In this document: in pieces, positions 48,066 through 52,428 of the stretch
Layout of the letters: the number at the start of each line of letters is the position of its first letter
How positions within the stretch are numbered: position 1 is the first letter of the stretch
Assembly: GCA_023853785.1 (NCBI GenBank)
Contig: JAJIRX010000148.1
Span: forward strand, 1-52,428
Length of the DNA: 52,428 bases
Source of the DNA: Psilocybe azurescens
Lineage: Eukaryota > Basidiomycota > Agaricomycetes > Agaricales > Agrocybaceae
Reading direction: 5' to 3'
Notes under the pieces: model-generated
What the model was told of the DNA's origin: nothing
The model's input: only the letters and a program-made list of their open reading frames with translations
Databases searched by the model: none
Translations under genes and position numbers: made by a program

Positions 48066-50265
48066 TTCTCCTTCCTTTATTGTTACTGAAATTGTTTACA
48101 AGCTGATCCTCCGCCAACTCTAACTGCCAGCACTGTGACGTTTTGGCATTGGTCATAGCGACTTGGATAATTAGGTCTCGCCGTTACATATTGCCAACTT
48201 TTTCACAGTTGAATGGAACATTCGACTATGAACAGAATATGAGCACTGTGACCATATTTATGATCCTCTACATATAAATTTCCCCGCCGGACTATAGGTG
48301 TCTTCATAGAATATTGCATTCGACCTCTTCCTTTCCTCCTGCTTCTCGCTGCTCGGTAGCGGTCGCTTTGAAATAATGTCATTACAGGACCATACACAGG
48401 TTCATATTTATGCTTCGAGAGCATCTGGAAGCCATCTTTATCCACTCCGGGATGTCTTCTGGTTCTCTATTTTCGCAAGGAAATTAGAAATTTAAATTTA
48501 GGTCACAGAGACAGCAATTGACGCACGGACGGTGCACCCGGATCTCCAATTCTCCAAATTCCCGAATGACTCGAATGCAGGTTGTCATATCTAACTTCTG
48601 ATCCTCTGACGTGCCGCCTCTCAGCCACGGGGGCTGCCAGGTATTCGTGGCGACTTTAAAGTTGCCTTAATCCACGCCTTTTCCAGGTGTAAGATCTCCC
48701 CGGCCGTGCTTGATTCCCGCCCAGTGGCGCGCTGCGACGGGGATTAAACGCGCGTGCGACAGATCAGAACACCGACAGAGACCGAGGACAGAAGCCATCC
48801 TCCATGAAGCGTATCGTCTTCAAAAATAAAGTTGTATGTGTGACTTTCTGGGGCTACGATGGTGCTTGCCTTGTGAGACTAGTTTGTTACGTGGAGGTCT
48901 TGGACTGAACATTGTTCTGTCCAGAGACTTTATACCCTTTGGCCTTGTCCCTGACTCGGACAACCATGAACCAAGAGATAGGCATACTGCTTCTACATCA
49001 TCATAGAAAGGACGATTATTCCACCATAGATAAAAATCGGGATTGCTAGTGTCGAGGGCTTATATCTTGAGCGATTGTGGCACGATTTTGATACGGGCTT
49101 TGACACGATTTCAACTTGGTTTTCAGCAAGTTTTCGAAATGAAATCGGTCAAAAATGCACCTCTAAGGGGATTGAAAACCCTCTTATAAAACCCATTTTA
49201 AAACACAGGGTCTCTTGCTGATGCAAAACCGCCTCTGGAAGCGCTTTTGCGACGATGTTGAAAGCATTTTTTCATCGTTGTTGAGAACCGGGCTCCGCCA
49301 GAATCCGTTGTGAAACCCATCCCAGATCGGGCACTCTGACCGACGCTATAAATGCTAGGTAGGGAGAACGAAAGGTAAACATATAATCTAAAGAAATTAA
49401 TAAATAAACACACCTATGCCCGCTCACCGAACACGACCACAAACGGGCGAAGCAACAGTGATTCATATTCTTCCCCGCGATTCTCAATTAGAAAGCAACA
49501 ATGAAGTGCAGTCTAATGTCACTGCTCTAGGGAGTGCCACACATCAAGACGAGGTGAGGGCAACGCCATGATTGCCTCGCTCATGACCCATTCTCTAGGA
49601 TCAGGCCATACCGCGTAGCCCCAGCCCACCAGGCCAGAACTAGGCGGCCGGAATGGAGTGATATACCTCTACTGTGCTCGATGACCGATATGGCTGAGCC
49701 TACATAAGCCGATATTGGTTAGGCTTGCATTGACAATGAGCGATGATTCTGAATTCGACAATAGTTCAAGGCGGGAACGTGGAAAAGTTGCAACGCGTCA
49801 TCGATATCAGTACATGTATAGTAAAGACAGAAATGAGCCGACGTACACATGTACATGAAGCGTCAGCTTAAAGTGGCGAGCGCATTCGTTATCATTTGAT
49901 AGGGGCATCGTCGTTCATAGTGGGTGTATAGAGCCGAGTTAACTTTGGGTAAGCTGAGACGACTCTTCCTGAAAGTGATGGTGGTGGGAGAGAGGCAAGA
50001 GACAATATCGAGGACGTCTGTTGCCCACCCCTCTTTTTATACTCAGCTCCAGTATGTCCTTGTTAATGATCGGCGCAGAGTGGCTGACGACATGCACGAG
50101 GTTCAGTTGGTTTCTGAAATAGGAAATTTACTTCCCAAACGGAGCGTACAACAGGCAGAGTCCTGACATTGGGCAGACATCGGTAGACATCGATATTATC
50201 CATCATTCTTTCAAAGAACTTGCTTATTATCCTAAAATATAACCCGGAGTTCTGTTAAGCTGGTG
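48066..50265. other. Gene-poor region
   Basis: About 2.2 kb without a supported gene. A 46-codon open frame at 49416-49553 ends at a GTGAGG donor-like site and might be a first exon of the NACHT gene to the right, but this is unproven. Other open frames are short and unrelated to known proteins. Confidence 0.4.
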
Positions 50266-51250
50266 CGAAGGTTGCAGGAAGGTTACGCAAAACTTGTGTC
50301 CAAGCACGGAGTTATCAACGGAGTTTCAATTTCATTCTTTGCTTCTTTGGTTCTTCTGACATGTACTTGCAAGCTTCCAGCGCTCTGCAATTATTCCTCT
50401 CAAAGTACTGCTCTAAACGCCCTACACGATTCCGCCGAAGGGTACGATGCCCCAAATGCCATCCAGAGACACGTTAGGTCATTATCAAATATATCGTGGA
50501 CTGGCTGGACGATGCGGAGAAAATCCCATCTTTTAGGTGGATTCGCGGCCCAGCAGGAGTCGGCAAATACACAATCGCCCATACCATTGCTGAACTATGC
50601 TTGAAAGGGCATAAGCTGATAGCAAGCTTTTCCTTTGGACGTAATATTGCGCGTAGGGGTATCAAGGACTTTTTCATATCCATCATCGTGATTCGGATGT
50701 TAAATGATGTCTTGCCTACCCGAAATTCGAGATCTCAAAGTGGGGCCATCTCTTGTATCATGGGCGGCATCGTTGACCGGCCCAACAATCAGTGCTCGAG
50801 TGTGCGTGAGAACACAGCGGGATCCATCTCTATCGCCCTCAACACTCGGTCTCGCCCTGCAAGTGTCGTCGTCTTGGACGGATTGGATTAATATGATCTT
50901 CCAGAATTCCAAAGCCATCTTTTGCTTTGCGGACTTTGGCGCAGTTGGCCGTCCATCTTTCCATTCCAATTGCCTTTATCATCGTATCACCCCGGAGCCA
51001 GCAATACGCAATGGATTCTGTGACGAGCCGGTTTCGTCTTCAACGACTACGATCATTCTTGATGATTTCTCGAGCGATGTCGAAAAAGACATCAGGATAT
51101 TTGTGGACTCAAAATTCCAAAGTATCAAGCACAAGCATCCAGCCAGATATCCATTTCTGCAACCAAGACCAACTAGGGACAGCATGAGAAGGATTATCAT
51201 GTATTCGAGTCCTCCTCGAGAATTATCGCGCCACAGTTATGAGGATTAGT
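50266..51250 (+). pseudogene. NACHT NTPase (fungal NLR-like) relic
   Basis: Pieces of a typical agaricomycete NACHT protein appear in correct order but in different frames: LHDSAEGYDAP then KCHPETR, IVDWLDDAEKIPSFRWI, Walker A GPAGVGKYT (Tyr where Ser/Thr plus Thr is usual, 50550-50577), IAHTIAELCLKGHKLIASF, VVVLDGLD (Walker B, 50865-50889), LAQLAVHLSIPIAF, EPAIRNGFCDEP, IILDDFSSDVEKDIRIFVDSKF. Between Walker A and B about 100 residues expected in the family are degenerate. At least four frame changes and an in-frame TAG near 50476, and no C-terminal repeat domain downstream. NACHT proteins act in fungal self/non-self recognition and cell death; this copy is probably inactive. Confidence 0.7.
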
Positions 51251-51254
51251 TTAC

Positions 51255-51420
51255 TAACACAGTAAGAGATGACTTGTCAATGAAGTACGCACTATACTGG
51301 CCGGAAGTGACACAAGTTGTACTCAGGTGATTGCGTCTGCATTTGGAAGGCAAACTTGCAATTGACTAGTCAACTACTACAGTAGAAGATGAATTGAAGT
51401 ACGCACTAGTTCGGTAGTAT
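51255..51420. repeat. Imperfect direct repeat of about 35 bp, two copies
   Basis: ACAGTAAGAGATGACTTG followed by GAAGTACGCACTA (about 51259-51295) recurs as ACAGTAGAAGATGAATTGAAGTACGCACTA (about 51380-51409), offset roughly 115 bp. It lies directly behind the NACHT relic; no function known. Confidence 0.6.
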
Positions 51421-52428
51421 TTCAGCCTAAAATTTCTTTTGCCAATGTTAGCGACTTCCGGTTCAGCTCGATAAAAGGCGCGTCTGTATGTAGTGCTAAT
51501 GAATGTAAGCTGTTAATTGGCTGCTGACTTTTCTTCCACAAAAAAGTACTGCCGTCCTTGCGGCGATTCGGGTATTTGACAAATGTGGCGCGACAATCTA
51601 CTCAGCATCCAACACGTCCTTGACAGAAAAACCCAGAGAACCTTATCTGCGACCATTGAATTTTCTAGGCGACTCAGGGTCGATGTACCACCGATTATTT
51701 TGGGCGGGAATATAGAATATCATGGACGTACTCGGTACCGGTACTGAGGTAGCACCACATAGCTTTCACGAATGTCATGGACCTGCCTACCGAAGACATC
51801 CTTTAGTTTGAACCGTTCCGAAAATAGGAGTTCAGTTCCAAGAAAGGGTGTACACACCGTAGATCAGCAGTCTGACATAAATCGGTGAAATGTTTGATCG
51901 ATATCAATAGAGAATTGAGGACAATGAGCGTTGAAAGGGTTTCGTTGAAGAAATGACAAAATGTTCCTAACTTTGGTATGAGCGAATGACGAGTGCCGGT
52001 GCTGCCGCGATCATGGGACCCCTAACTCAGCAGTCAGAAGGCAGAGACCCAATAGAACTCAAACACACGCGAAATGGAGTACCCGAAAAGAGGAAAAGAG
52101 AATAATAGTTAGATTGCTAGAGTGGGTAGTTACGTAGATATTTCAGTCAGAGTCGGAAACAAGGCGCATGCAGACATGTGGGTAGGCAGAATTGAAGGGG
52201 AACGGGACGACGGGAAAAGGGGGATGGATGGGTGGATGGGTGGTGGATGGCATGGGTAGGTTGGTAGGTTGGTATGTAGAAGAAAATCGGAACCACAAAA
52301 CCTTTTTGTATATAATAAAAGAAAGAAAGTCGAAAGAAGGATTGAAAGAATGAAGAAAAAGATTAGAAGAAAAGAAGAAAAACACGCATTATAGCACGAG
52401 ATCAGCACTACTCGAGAGCCGAACATTT
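51421..52428. other. Region without recognised genes; low-complexity right end
   Basis: About 1 kb. Nothing coding is supported. From 52190 on, the strand is purine-rich (GGAT/GGTAGG and GAAAGAA repeats), so open frames on the opposite strand there are compositional. Confidence 0.5.

Noticed and set aside
52130..52426. Hydrophobic open frames at the right edge
   Set aside because: They come from a purine-rich low-complexity stretch read on the opposite strand.

Overview
The window looks like nuclear DNA of a mushroom-forming basidiomycete (Agaricomycetes). Genes are dense and split by many 50-75 bp introns. They include an SMN homologue, a TRANK1-like UvrD helicase, a DUF6533 membrane protein and F-box-like proteins, together with a Ty3/gypsy-type gag element. 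No tRNA, rRNA or CRISPR array was recognised.

Left part (1-22 kb), mostly housekeeping genes: TRANK1-like helicase (minus, cut by the left edge); the Sec4/Rab8-type GTPase (plus); Arp5 of the INO80 complex (minus), divergent from the KEOPS subunit Cgi121 (plus); a single-exon F-box-like protein (minus); a 4.16 kb LTR retrotransposon with two near-identical LTRs and a CAAAG target duplication, lying 66 bp upstream of the SMN start codon; SMN (plus), convergent with the nucleoporin NIC96/NUP93 (minus).

Middle part (22-36 kb): a DUF6533 membrane protein and a truncated tandem copy of it; an F-box protein; a broken F-box/LRR-like gene; a GDSL/SGNH (CE16-like) esterase; a CpG-poor 1.5 kb segment with palindromic inverted ends; DPM1 divergent from an Sm-like NAA38/LSMD1 protein.

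Right part (36-52 kb), an accessory, duplicated region: two paralogous single-pass membrane proteins (36.8-38.8 and 46.8-48.1 kb) enclose three copies of an aminoglycoside-phosphotransferase (APH)-like kinase. Two of these are preceded by a degenerate Ras-like GTPase domain that may be spliced to the kinase. A 782 bp foldback element and a 0.5 kb MITE sit among them. A broken NACHT (fungal NLR-like) relic lies near 50.3-51.2 kb.

Important caveat: nearly every conserved gene, including likely essential ones, is interrupted by one or more frameshifts that are cured by changing one base, mostly in a short homopolymer. This points to uncorrected sequence errors rather than mass pseudogenisation. 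CDS spans below therefore run from the likely start to the likely stop and contain introns and such breaks.
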